Positions 10,247-20,916 of a DNA stretch of 54,503 nucleotides are shown here, piece by piece. The position numbers and the translations under genes were made by a program. The notes below the pieces were generated by a model. The model did not search any database. It saw only the letters and a list, made by a program, of their open reading frames with translations, and had not been told where the DNA came from. Origin of the DNA: Catenaria anguillulae PL171 (Eukaryota > Blastocladiomycota > Blastocladiomycetes > Blastocladiales > Catenariaceae); assembly GCA_002102555.1 (NCBI GenBank), contig MCFL01000163.1, positions 1 through 54,503 of the forward strand, read 5' to 3'. Every line of letters starts with the position of its first letter. The first letter of the stretch is position 1.

Positions 10247-13200
10247 ATGGCTCCTCCGTCTTCGTCCTCGTCAAAGGCCGCAAAAGCCAAAGCTTCAAAG
10301 GCTCCCAAGGCCCCCAAGGTAGCTGCTGCCGACGACGACTCGCCCCAAAAGATCCTGGCCACTTTTGCTCCGTACCTCGACCAGGGGCTCTTTGACACGC
10401 TGCGCTTCTCCCGTGATGACCTGCTCAAGGAAATCAAGTCGACCACCCCCATTTACGCAGACTGGGCTTTGCATGTCTTCAAGGCATTGTACCCGCCCAG
10501 TGGCACTGGTAGTGGCAACAGCGCGGCCGCATCCACCGCAACCAATGCTGTCGAAGGCAATGAAACCACCAAGGTACACGTTCTCCTTGTTCTCTCTATA
10601 GGCCGACATTATGCCATTGCTGATCTGATCAACGACGTTTATCCTTTGGCAAACAGATTCGCAACCATCCGCTCAATACCATTCTTGACTGGGAATCCCT
10701 CTTGCAAGACTACCGTGCTGCGACTGCCGCCACCTCTACCTCCGCCAACGATTCCTCAAGCCGCGATACATCCACTCCCACTCCCGCATCGCAAAAGGGT
10801 GGCAAGAAGGGCGGCAAAAACAGCGCCAAAAGGTCGTCATCCAAGCCCTCGACCCCGTCGGGTTCCACATCCAACTTGCCCGCCACTGCCGCAGCCGTCG
10901 CCGCCTCAAACTCGTCGTCCATCGACTTGACTTCCTACCCGTCTGGTGCGGCGCTGCTCAAGCACCTGCTGGAGCAATGGATCGCGCAACAATCGCGTCT
11001 CGCACCCTCGACCGCCATCGGCCCCTGCGACTTGTCGACCATGCTCGCCGATGTGTGCGCCACGCTTCAGTTTATGTCCGAGTCGGAGGTTGCGGCCGCC
11101 CTGGAAGCCGACCTGGCATCCGCACCCAAACCTCGCAAGCCCGCCCCACCCAAATCGGATTCCGAATCGGAAACGGACAATGACGAGTACGAGGACGACG
11201 AGGACGACGAGGACGATGGGTCATTCACGGAAACTATCTTCCACACGCTGCACCACGACAAGTCTACCTTTTTGGCACCCTCGTCGCGCATCGTGTCCCT
11301 GCTGCAGCGCGACGAAGAGATTCAAATCATTGACCCGGACGAACTTCTGCGCCCGTCGCAAGTCGAACAAGAAAAGGACATTATCAATGCCCGCCTCAAG
11401 AACTTCAACGCCGCGTACGCCAAATCGCTCGTCAGGCTTAATACCGGGGCGTGGCAGAACCCACGCGCCATCACCGATTTGGCTGTTTCGTCCGAAACAA
11501 CGCTCCAGCAAGTGCGCGCTAACGCGGCCAACTTGGCCACATCCGTGCTTGCCTGCGGCAACGGCGACGATTCGACAGGCAAGAAGCGCCGCACGTTTGA
11601 CTTTGATGCTGAATGGACTCATGTCGTCAACATGTACAAGGTCAAGCGCAAGTCGACGGATCGCGCGGCGATTGACGCCATCAACGCCAAGTTTGAAGCC
11701 ATGGTGATGGGACTCGTGGACAACCACAAGCACGTGTGCGTGGAGGCGATTCCGGCGCTCATTGACCAAGTCGTGCAAGCAGCCGAGGCGCTTGTCACGG
11801 AGAGCAAGCATCCGATCCCCGATATTGAGATTCCGGGCGGTGACCAGACCCAAGGCCAGGATGCGGTTTCGAACGAGGCCATGGACGTGCCGCAGACGTC
11901 CGAGGGCGTGCACGAAATGCTCGTGACAGAAAGCCAGGCGCTGCTCGACGATGTGCACGGTGCTGTGAATGCACTCAAGAAGCGGCTGGCCGACGAGCAA
12001 GCACTTGTGGCGGCCGAGGCAAGCGCAGTGCTAGCGGCATTTGCCGTGGCCAATGAGAATCCGCTGACGGTGGGCCACCGGCTCGATCGCGCGGCAAAGG
12101 GCGACGTGCGCAAGCTTGCTGTGCGACTCGTCAAGCAAATCTTCACGTCGGTTCAGGGGCTTGCGGCAGATGTGACTGACTCGATCCTGCCTCTGGACAA
12201 GTTGCACGCATTTGTGCTGAAATGGCTTGCCCTCAGTATGCTTTTGTGCGAGGGCCCCGAGGCACACGCGTTGCGTCACATGCGAGAAAAGACCGTGTCG
12301 ACATCCGAGGTCAAATTGGGCGAATTGATGACCGCCTTGTTGGATAAGAGGGAAGCCGTGTTGAACTTGTACCAGGACGGTTTGGAGGCGGGTATTCGCA
12401 CCTTGGATTTGTCCATGAGGAACGTGGTCTTGGATGAGATGGCCACGTTGGCTGCGACGCAGAGGGCCAGGGACAAGGAGAGAGAGTTGTTTGATGATGG
12501 ACCCAAGGCAGGTGGTGGGGCCGCAAAGAAGAAGAAGGGCAAGGGCAAGGCGGCTGCCGAGGTTTCTGCATTGCCCACCACCACGAGCGCCAATGGCTCC
12601 CAAGGCAAGAAGTCTGTGGTTTCGGCGGCACCTCCATCGACGGCGGCTCCGGCTCTAGCCGATGAGCCCGCTGCCACGACGGCCAAGAAGGTGAAAAAGA
12701 ACAAGGCAAAGTCCTCCTCTGCTGCAGCTGCTCCGGTTTCCACCACAGTCGAAACCACGTCCGCGACCGACCTGCACTCGTCTACCAGCATTGATGGCGT
12801 AGAGAGAACCATCCCCAAGGAGCTGCTTGCCGTCATGAGCAGCCCCGTGGCTCGCCGCACCGGGTCGTCCATTTCCCGCTCGTCCAACAACTCTTCGCCT
12901 GTGCCTTCGCCAATGGCCAGTGTTGCTCAGCGCCTGTCCGAGGTTGAAAGCAAGCCCAAGACGGCCGCTGATGCCCTGTTTGCCTCGGCTGCCCTCACGG
13001 CCGACCCTGAGATCGAAATCGATTGTCCTCGTGACGATGGCGCCGCGACTCCATTTGCCGACTCCAACAGCCGCGGCATGACTCCGATCCCCAACCCCGT
13101 TGTCGACTCGGATGCAGACTTTCCGCAACCCCCGACATCGGTGCCTGAGGTTGACCTGCCCTCTCTGCTTCAAGAAACGCACGATTTGCGGGCCGCGCTC

Positions 13201-14132
13201 GCCGCAGCGCAATCCGCAGCACAGCGCGCCGAATCGGCCGTCGCTCAGCTCATGGCCGAGCACGCGCGCCTGTCACAACTGCGGCAACGCGACCAAGATG
13301 CTGCCAACCAGACCATCAAGGAGTTGCGCGGGCAGGTCGCCAAGCTGACGGCCGAGGTGCATTCGCTCAAGTCGCGTGGTGGATCGAGTCCAAATATGGC
13401 CACTGTGTCAGCACCGGGCCAAACATCGGCGGATCGGTCCCCGCCAACGGCGCCGGCATATCGAATGTTCGGCCCCGCCCCAACGCCTGTTGCCGTTGCA
13501 CCTGCCCAGCCTGGCATGTCCGTTCCGCCCCCTGGTCTTGCCCTGTCTGCCGCGGACCCGTGGGCCGTCCCGTTTGCCACCGGCTCGGCGTCCCCCCGCA
13601 CGCCCACCGCAGGTGGTGCCTTGCCACCCGGATTTGGCGGAGCAACCATCAAGCCGCCACACCTGCAGCAGCCATTGGATCGCCCGTGGCTTCGTCGTTG
13701 CTTGTCAAGTCTCCTTCCGGGTCAAAGCTGGACGAACTCAACCAGGACTCTGTTCTCGCGCATCCCGTCCGGTCAGTGCATCATTCCCGTGGGCACCGCG
13801 GGCATTACACGCGCGGCGGCGACTCGGCAGAAAACGGGCATGGCCATCATGCTCATCACCAAGAGCGCCACGAGCGTCACCATCACCATCACCAGCATCA
13901 TCGCAAGGGGCAAGTGGCCGATGGCGAGAGTCCCGCGACGACGACAGGCGAGGCTGCCGCTGGCGGCGATCAGCACCAGGGTGGCGGTGCCCGCAAGCAC
14001 AAGTGGTCGGCGCAAACCAACCAGGTGCGGTGCGCCAAGTGTTTTGCACGCGGACATGCGTCCGACGCGTGCACGGTGACGTGTTCAAAGTGTGGCGAGA
14101 CGGGCCATTTGGCGCGCATGTGCACGGCGTGA
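10247..14132 (+). CDS. Large low-complexity protein with C-terminal CCHC zinc knuckle
   Basis: Three exons (10247-10573, 10657-13612, 13669-14132) give about 1248 residues. Exon 1 starts MAPPSSSSSKAAKAK and contains a short folded-looking stretch (QKILATFAPYLDQGLFDTL). Exon 2 begins IRNHPLNTILDWESLL, then has an acidic EDDEDDED run, a long helical middle (about 350-720), repeated Lys/Ala/Ser linkers and a coiled coil near 1070-1130 (LRAALAAAQSAAQRAESAVAQ). The end has a His-rich block (HGHHAHHQERHERHHHHH) and two Cys pairs ending CSKCGETGHLARMC, a CCHC knuckle of the nucleic-acid-binding type. The second intron (56 nt, GTGGTG donor) is weak: a single-base shift near 13650 would explain the frame change equally well. 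I do not recognise the full-length family. RNA binding or RNP assembly is an inference. Confidence 0.7.
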
Positions 14133-14519
14133 AGGCAAAGTATGTTGATACAATGATCGCTGATTTCTTTCATCGTAGCTGTGATTCTGGCGTTCTGGCG
14201 GTTGTGATTCCCGTGTCTGTTGTCCGTGGTGTAGCAGTGTGGCTGTCGGGTGACCATTGTTCTTATTCATCGTGAGTAGCTCTGTGTATTTCATATTGTA
14301 TTTCGTAGTTGCCGCCATGCCAGCCATTGCCGTGATGCCGTCGCGGTCGAAGCCCGCCAGGTGGTGGATCCAAGTTTGGTGCCATTTCCACGAGGCAGCC
14401 GAAGACCGACGGCTTGGCATTTTTGCCAAAACACGACGGAGAGACTGAAAAAGGTCACAGTCCCTTCTCCCTTCATCACAGCCTCAATACAGTATACACA
14501 GCACATCATTTCAATCAAC

Positions 14520-16127
14520 ATGAAGAATCCACTGCCGCAATCACTCGACGCCGAAGTGCGCAAATGCTCCAAAATCCTGCGCCAATTCGTCAAGCCAGGC
14601 GTCCCAGGCAAGGGCCTCCCGACAGACCAGTACATCCCGCTCGATATCCTGTCGCGAGCTCGCGGCATTGCCGTGCTCACTGTGGTGAAGGCCGGGTTCA
14701 TGTGGTCCGGCAAGACCGGCTCCGGCATTGTGGTCGCGCGCCTTCCCGACGGGTCGTGGTCCGCGCCCTCGGCCATTGCGACCGCCGGCGTCTCGTTTGG
14801 TGCGCAGATTGGCGCCGAAGTGACGGATTTCGTCATTGTTCTCAACACAGACTCGGCCGTCAAGGCGTTTTCGCAGGCGGGCAACGTCACGCTTGGTGGA
14901 AACTTGAGCGTGGCTGCGGGTCCCTGGGGCCGCACGGCCGAGGCATCTGGTACCGTTCGCAACCTGGCTGCCGTTTACTCGTATTCAAAGTCCAAGGGCC
15001 TGTTTGCCGGCGTGTCAATTGAAGGCGCCATAATCATTGAGCGCAAGGATTGCAACGAAGCGTTTTACGGCGGCAAAGTCACGGCCAAGCAGATTCTCAG
15101 CGGCCAAGTTGTGGCACCAGCAGCCGTTGTGGGCGAGCTCTATTCTGCATTGCCCAGCACAACCGAAGTGCCTGCACCTGCGGATGCCATGGACGACCAG
15201 TTTAATCGCCTCTCGCTTGCCAACGCGGCAGAACCCCCCTTGCATCATGCACACACGCACCAAGCACAAACGCCGTCGTTGCTAGCACCGCAGCAACCCA
15301 CTTCGGCCTCGCCTTACGCGGCCGCCGGGACCTTGCGTCACGGCGTCCCGGTCCCTCCTCCACCTACCACCACCACCACGTCACACGCGCCATCCACGTC
15401 CACGCCCTCTCTCGACTCGAAACCCGTTCCGCCTCCCCTCTTGACCCCTCGCCCATCCAGCATCAACCCATCCCTGTTGCAGTCAAAGACTTCACCTGCG
15501 GGTGCATCCATCATGTCGAGCGACGAATTGTTTTCGTCGCCGCAGCCTTCGACGCACCCGCCATCGCCGCCCATGTCGGCCACAACCACACTTGCCAGCT
15601 CGGCCACCATCGCAACCGTTTCGTCGTCGTCGTCGTCGTCAACACCGGCGGCTGCGAATGGCAGTGTCCCGCGACCTAACTCGTACGCGGCCACGAATGC
15701 GTCTCCGGTTGTCACCACCCACGCCACGGGCGCAAGTACTGCCTCGTCCACCAAACCAGGAAAAATCGCGTCGCTTGCCGCGGCCTTTGAACACCCGGCC
15801 TCCACCACGCCTACGCCCCCCAAACCTCAAGCCCTTTCTTCATACACGCTGACTGCGTCATCTGCAACCGTGTCACCACCCACATCGGCAATTGCCCCGC
15901 CGCCCGTGCCGACGTCGCGGCCCACCGTGACTGCGGTTGCTCAATACGATTTCGACGCGCAGCAAGAGGGCGATCTCGGGTTCCGCCGCGGCGACGTCAT
16001 TACCGTGTTGAAGAAGGGCGATGGGACTAACCAGTGGTGGCTTGGCAGGTGCAATGGGCGCGAGGGCATGTTTCCGGCAAACTATGTTGAGGTGAGTGCG
16101 GGCAGTGTCACATTGGCCAGGCAGTAA
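14520..16127 (+). CDS. Ysc84/Lsb3-type actin-patch protein with SH3 domain
   Basis: One uninterrupted exon encodes 535 residues. The N-terminal ~220 residues are the SYLF/DUF500 (Ysc84) lipid- and actin-binding domain: MKNPLPQSLDAEVRKCSKIL, then SRARGIAVLTVVKAGFMWSG, SFGAQIGAEVTDFVIVLN, and FAGVSIEGAIIIERKDCN with AFYGG. A Ser/Pro/Thr-rich linker of about 240 residues follows, with a CGTC-type Ser run near 15625. The C terminus is a complete SH3 domain: AVAQYDFDAQQEGDLGFRRG, WWLGRCNGREGMFPANYVEV. Yeast Ysc84 and Lsb3 and animal SH3YL1 act at endocytic actin patches, where the SH3 binds Las17/WASP-type proline motifs. The length is somewhat above yeast Ysc84 because of the linker. The start is the first ATG before the conserved domain; the leader is AT-rich and short. 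Confidence 0.95.
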   Translation: MKNPLPQSLDAEVRKCSKILRQFVKPGVPGKGLPTDQYIPLDILSRARGIAVLTVVKAGFMWSGKTGSGIVVARLPDGSWSAPSAIATAGVSFGAQIGAEVTDFVIVLNTDSAVKAFSQAGNVTLGGNLSVAAGPWGRTAEASGTVRNLAAVYSYSKSKGLFAGVSIEGAIIIERKDCNEAFYGGKVTAKQILSGQVVAPAAVVGELYSALPSTTEVPAPADAMDDQFNRLSLANAAEPPLHHAHTHQAQTPSLLAPQQPTSASPYAAAGTLRHGVPVPPPPTTTTTSHAPSTSTPSLDSKPVPPPLLTPRPSSINPSLLQSKTSPAGASIMSSDELFSSPQPSTHPPSPPMSATTTLASSATIATVSSSSSSSTPAAANGSVPRPNSYAATNASPVVTTHATGASTASSTKPGKIASLAAAFEHPASTTPTPPKPQALSSYTLTASSATVSPPTSAIAPPPVPTSRPTVTAVAQYDFDAQQEGDLGFRRGDVITVLKKGDGTNQWWLGRCNGREGMFPANYVEVSAGSVTLARQ

Positions 16128-16518
16128 ATAATCACGTTGGGGCGGAGTTGTTGCGAGCTGTATGTCTGTGTGTGTGTTTATATCTCAAGTTTGTTGCTGG
16201 GTGGAGGATGTTGTTGATTTTTGGATGATTCCACAAGAGCCGATATCGGCTGATTGTTTACCGTTCTACATACATACATTGAGGTTTTATTCGATATCCT
16301 GTGCGCCTTCCCACATGTTGACATGTTGGTTTACTCCTGCACGCAAGTTCCACATGCCATGATCCGAAGAAATGATGTAGAGACGAGCTCCTGCGATCCG
16401 TCCACGTAAAGAAATACGTCGTCACAACGCCAACACACTGGACACATGCTGAAAACGATGGGTCAAAGACTTGATGTATTTGAAGGTCTCATCTCACAAC
16501 ACCAACCGTACATTGCCA

Positions 16519-17798
16519 TCACCCAACAAGAACAATCTCACCCTCTTCCTCGCCATCTTCAACAGCGACATCATCTCCATCCTCTGCTGCATTTCCGCCC
16601 GCCTCTGGATCCACATCCATGTTCTGCTTTCCCTCATTGCTACCTGCCTCGTGGTCATCCCCATCCGAATCGCCACCGGAATCCCCCTCGGATTCGTCGC
16701 TCTCATCATCGTCCACATCCATGCCCCACTTTTGCTTTTGCCAGTCCGGGGCCATGTCCATAGCAAATGCCAGCGAAGTGTCGGGTGCAGGAGCGGCAGC
16801 AGCGGCCGCGGTCGCTGGAGTTGCAGGTGTAGACAAGTCTGGCTTGCGAATGATATCCAGGCACAAGTCGGCAAACTGTGCAAATTGAGGTTGGGCGAGC
16901 GCGTGCTTGAGGCGGTTTTCGCGGATGCCATCGTTGGGTGCGGAATCGATCGATGTGATGAGGTCGCGCAGGGCAGAGGACGAGAGCGAGTCGAGGATGG
17001 CGTCCGTGTGCACTGTGGTTGTTTTGAAGCATTAAACGGTGAGATGATGCTGCATGAGAGGAAACGTTGGACAAACCAAGTTGAGAGGTGATGAATGCAG
17101 GGAAAAAGGAAATAACGAAACGAACCAAGTCGCATCAGGCGCGACAGCGGGACCCTAGCGTTCCGCTCCTCCTCCTCAATCAAGACGCTGCTGGGCAACC
17201 CGGGAACCGACTTGACGTTGCGAAGCAAGGGGCCAAGGAACGACTGCATGGGCTTGGGCTCAAACTTGTCACCCGCCTGCTCATTGTCGTCGTCGTCGTC
17301 GTCCATGTCGTTGGGATTGCGATTTCCAGACGCATTGATGTATGAATTGGGCGTGCACGGAGTCTTCTTGTGGTTGTTGTTGCACAGCAGCGAGCAGTAC
17401 GGAGCTCGGCAAGTGATGCACCGATACTTTGCGGGCTTGTCGTTGCACACGGTGCACAGGGACGAAAAGAGATTGGACGCAGAGCTGTTTGCCGAAGACG
17501 CATTGGATACGGCGCCGCCGCCTGGGTGCGCCTTGTTGCCTCCACGCTTGACAGGGCCGCCGCCGCCGCGGTTGCCGCCTGCTCCTCCTCGATTTCCGCC
17601 TCGGCCGCCACCGCCGCGTTTGAATGCATTTCCTCGATTGGCACCGCTGCCGCGGTTGCCGCCGGAGCCTCCACGGCCGCCACCTCGGCCACCTCCAGCA
17701 CCTCCGCGGCCAGCTCCACGGCCGCCGCGATTGGTGTTGCCGCCGCCACGAGGGCCTGGCGGGATGTGATACATTGGGTTTGAGAGATTGGGGTTCAA
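16519..17798 (-). CDS. ZNHIT3/Hit1-like zf-HIT protein with RGG head
   Basis: Two exons (17798-17126 and 17012-16519) give 388 residues; the 113-nt intron has a GTTCGT donor. Residues ~10-95 are almost pure Gly/Arg/Asn with many RGG repeats (GRGGAGGGRGGGRGG). A zf-HIT domain follows at about 113-147: CTVCNDKPAKYRCITC and YCSLLC with the His/Cys pair HKKTPC, a full set of zinc ligands. Downstream are a helical block VHTDAILDSLSSSALRDLI, typical of ZNHIT3 C-terminal helices, and an acidic tail. ZNHIT3/Hit1 helps assemble box C/D snoRNPs with the R2TP/Rsa1 machinery. The RGG head is not part of the usual family layout; such repeats bind RNA and are arginine-methylated in nucleolar proteins, which would fit a nucleolar role (inference). 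Confidence 0.85.
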
Positions 17799-18332
17799 AG
17801 TGCGACAAGTGCCCGTTCAAGCATGATTCCGTCGCCAATGCGCCAGTCTCGAGCACGTATGGACATACATAAATTTACAGCCGAAGCGACAACGAAATGA
17901 ATCGGTTCGAAATGGCAACAACAAGACGGGAGGTTGCAATTGGATCGGCGGCCCCAGAGTGATGCCATGTTCCGAGATCGGCCGATTGCTTCAATTACCA
18001 TCGGAAATGGAAATCGGATCGCCTTTTGCTTTCTCTTCTTTCTCTCTTCTGTCCACGCTAATGCCAATGTCAATGAACGACGACTGAGAATCCATGTATG
18101 TATGTCCTTTGTCACATGTGCTGCGCATGCTCCCGGCTCTTGGACAGGCAACGCGGCATCCACTCGACCGACCTTTGCGACCCCTCAGCCGCTCAACGGC
18201 TGGCGTTGCTGGCGTCCATTGACCCTTGAATACGTGAAAGCACCAGAGCCTAATGTTAATGCTCGTCATTCACCAACCCTTGCGTGCCTCACTCTCAGAC
18301 TGCGTCATCTCATTCCGAATCGCATCACCATC

Positions 18333-18896
18333 ATGCTCGCTCTCCGTCAGTCTTCATCACGCATTGCCGCCATGGCCGCCGCGAGGCCCGCTGGCGTGTC
18401 TGCCATGACCCTTGTCGGTACGATCCATGCGCCCTTCTTTCTCCCTCGCCTACCGTCCAAGCAGATCGCTCACTGTCCTTCTCCCTTCGCCACCACAGCT
18501 CGCCAGCACTCGACCCTCCCCGACCCACAAGCCAAGAAGCACCGCCCGCTGTCGCCCCACTTGACCATCTACAACTGGCAACTCACAAACTCACTCTCTG
18601 CCCTGCACCGCATCACGGGTGCCGCAACGGGTGGCGCCTTTTATCTTGCCGGATTTGCCGCCGCTGCCGGCCTCGGATCGGCTGAACTTGTCCAGCTTGC
18701 TGCTGCCGTCCCCGCACCACTCTTCTTCTTGGCCAAGCTCGGCATTGCCGTGCCCACGTCGTACCATACCTTCAACGGCCTTCGTCATTTGGTTTGGGAT
18801 TCTGGACGTGCCTTGGACCTCAAGGGCGTGTACCAGACTGGGTACGCCGTGTTGGCCGCAACGGCCGTTGGCACGGTGGGATTGATGATGATGTAA
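18333..18896 (+). CDS. SDHC: Succinate dehydrogenase cytochrome b560 subunit
   Basis: Two exons (18333-18417, 18499-18896) give 160 residues. The 81-nt intron (GTACGA donor, CACCACAG acceptor) is a multiple of three and free of stops, so an unspliced form would also be open (187 residues). The N terminus is an Arg/Ala/Ser-rich mitochondrial presequence (MLALRQSSSRIAAMAAARPA). The signature RPLSPHLTIYNWQLTNSLSA followed by HRITGAATGG is the family's hallmark, with three hydrophobic helices and the second-helix motif SYHTFNGLRHLVWDSG carrying the haem b His ligand. The protein anchors complex II in the inner mitochondrial membrane and contributes to haem and ubiquinone binding. A T-rich stretch just after the stop (18917-18931) is likely part of the 3' end. 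Confidence 0.93.
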   Translation: MLALRQSSSRIAAMAAARPAGVSAMTLVGTIHAPFFLPRLPSKQIAHCPSPFATTARQHSTLPDPQAKKHRPLSPHLTIYNWQLTNSLSALHRITGAATGGAFYLAGFAAAAGLGSAELVQLAAAVPAPLFFLAKLGIAVPTSYHTFNGLRHLVWDSGRALDLKGVYQTGYAVLAATAVGTVGLMMM

Positions 18897-19129
18897 TGGT
18901 CTTTCAGCACCCTCTGTTTCTTTTTTTTTTTCTTGCTCTTTCTCGTTCCTTGTCCTTCTGTTTGCCTGAATGTGTTGCGTTCATACACACTCTCGATTTT
19001 CTTCATCTTTTAGTCTCTGTCTGGGTTTCCCTGTTCATCATTAATGGGAAAAAGAGTTTTTAAATTTTGGAACTATCCTGGCCGGTCACGTATCCGTAAT
19101 TGACGACTTGACTTGAACAGTTACACAAC

Positions 19130-20297
19130 TCACTGCCCCTTCCACGTCCCACTAAACCCATGATGCACATACGCCTGCACGTCCCACGACCCCTTTGCCC
19201 CCATATCCGCAGCATGCGGCGCAAACGACGTGATGGGCAACAAGACGGCATCGCCAAACCGCTTGGCATCTTGCATCCCATGCAACGCCCTCCCACTCGT
19301 GTCTCCCCAACGCGCCATGTACCCTTGCAACGTGACATCCGTGACCACGGCCGGGCCCGTACTCTCACACACCTCGTCCGTGACATTCGCCCACCACCGG
19401 TTTGTCCGCGGATTGTACAGCCGCTGCACACGCGTCACAGAGTCGTGCAAGATCATGGCCCACAGCGGGTGGCCCGGCACACTGACAAGCGTCCAGGACG
19501 CGATTTGAAACGCCCGGTTCGCAAATGTCCGCCAGTCGGCCCGCAGCGTGTCCATTTCCACGCCCACAACCACCCCTGCCGGGTCGGGTTGGCCCTTGAC
19601 CATATCCCACTCGTCAAACGGCTTGAGCGGACACGCGTCCACGTCGGCATAGATCCCGCCAAACACTGACAAGAGCATGTAGCGCAACCAGTCGGATCGC
19701 ATGACCACCTTGGGCAGGGCCGCGTACAGCGGCCACAAGTATGCAAAGTGCGTGCGTACAACGTGAGTGGCATTGGGTTCGTCCCAGAACAGCACGTGCC
19801 ACGTTGGGTGCTTGCGCTGCCATTCGTCGCGGCAGCGGTAGGCGGTGGCTGGCGGGGTCGTTGGACCCAGCCAGATCATGTGGACCAAGGGCGGAATGGT
19901 GGTCGTGGTGTATTTGGTTGCGCGGGTTTGCGTTTGGGCCATGTGTGAGTTGCGCGTGGACAGAGCGAGGTTGTAGATGGCAAGAGGGTCGCTGACTTGA
20001 GAGGATTCGGTGGGCAGGTCAACTGTTGTGTTGGATATGGAGGCTGAAGAGTACTCTGCGTGGCGGGAAGCAACAAAAATGAGATGGGAAATGAAGTTGG
20101 AGTTGGAACGACTGGGAATCAAACGTACGAGAATGACAAAAGAGGAATAACAACAAGCCAATCGACAGGATTGCTGCAACTCGGCATGGATTCCACCGAG
20201 CACCATGTGCTGAAAAAACCAGCTTGCGCTTTGGTGACGGCTGCCTTGACCGGCCAGAGCCCACTGTTGGAAGAAGATTGTCGTCGGATCGATCCAT
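19130..20297 (-). CDS. Type II membrane glycosyltransferase, GT32 (DXD) family
   Basis: Two exons (20297-20129, 20055-19130) give 364 residues; the 73-nt intron has a GTACGT donor. The N terminus is short and polar (MDRSDDNLLPTVGSGRSRQP), followed by one membrane anchor at about 38-54 (VAAILSIGLLLFLF), so this is a type II Golgi-like topology. The catalytic domain begins PPLVHMIWLG and includes WQRKHPTWHVLFWDE, the SDWLRYMLL block and the DXD motif FGGIYADVDA, which binds the nucleotide sugar through Mn2+. Later GHPLWAMIL and the acceptor-side TGPAVVTDVTL are also typical. Yeast relatives are Och1 and the MIPC synthases Sur1/Csh1. I cannot decide the acceptor, and annotate only at family level. 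Confidence 0.88.
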
Positions 20298-20916
20298 GTT
20301 GATTTGTGTAAACGTGGGAAACAGCTGATAGCTACTCAAAATGGATCTGGCAGGCCATCACGCCCTTTTATCCGACGGGCATGAAGGATACAGTGCCATA
20401 CCGCAAGTGTATCGAGGCAGTGGTTTTGTCTACCCAAGAGCAAGCATGAGCGAGACCCTCGCTCTCGCGCAGACACCGGTTGTGAGCCAAGACCGAACAC
20501 CCCATACATGCGTTTCGAGTTGAGGTGCCAAGACTCGTCACGAGCCACAGGCATCCTTGAGTCCCGACTCGATTCGTTTGCGGCGGCATTGCAGTCAACA
20601 TTCGACGGGGTTTTCAATTTGTCCGCAGAGAAAACCGCCACATGGCCAGGCCTGGGACAAGAATTTTTCGTCGGTGGAAGAGGGAATGGTTGGGCAGGCT
20701 GTGATTGTGATTGAGGACCATCTTGCCAATCATGTCTCGCGTGGCGAATCAGAGCGTGTCGACAACGCCAATGGAGAGAGAGAACTTGAACAAAGTGGGG
20801 AAAAAAATAGTGTATTGGATGTCGAGTTTTGCAAAAGAGGGGTCCAAAATTGATGCTAGCATATGTACACACGACGACTCTAAGTGCGGAACGAGTCAGC
20901 ACGCCAACAGTCAAAC

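Noticed and set aside
11221-12000. 259-residue minus-strand open frame
   Set aside because: It is a shadow of the CCHC protein's main exon with no homology or start context.
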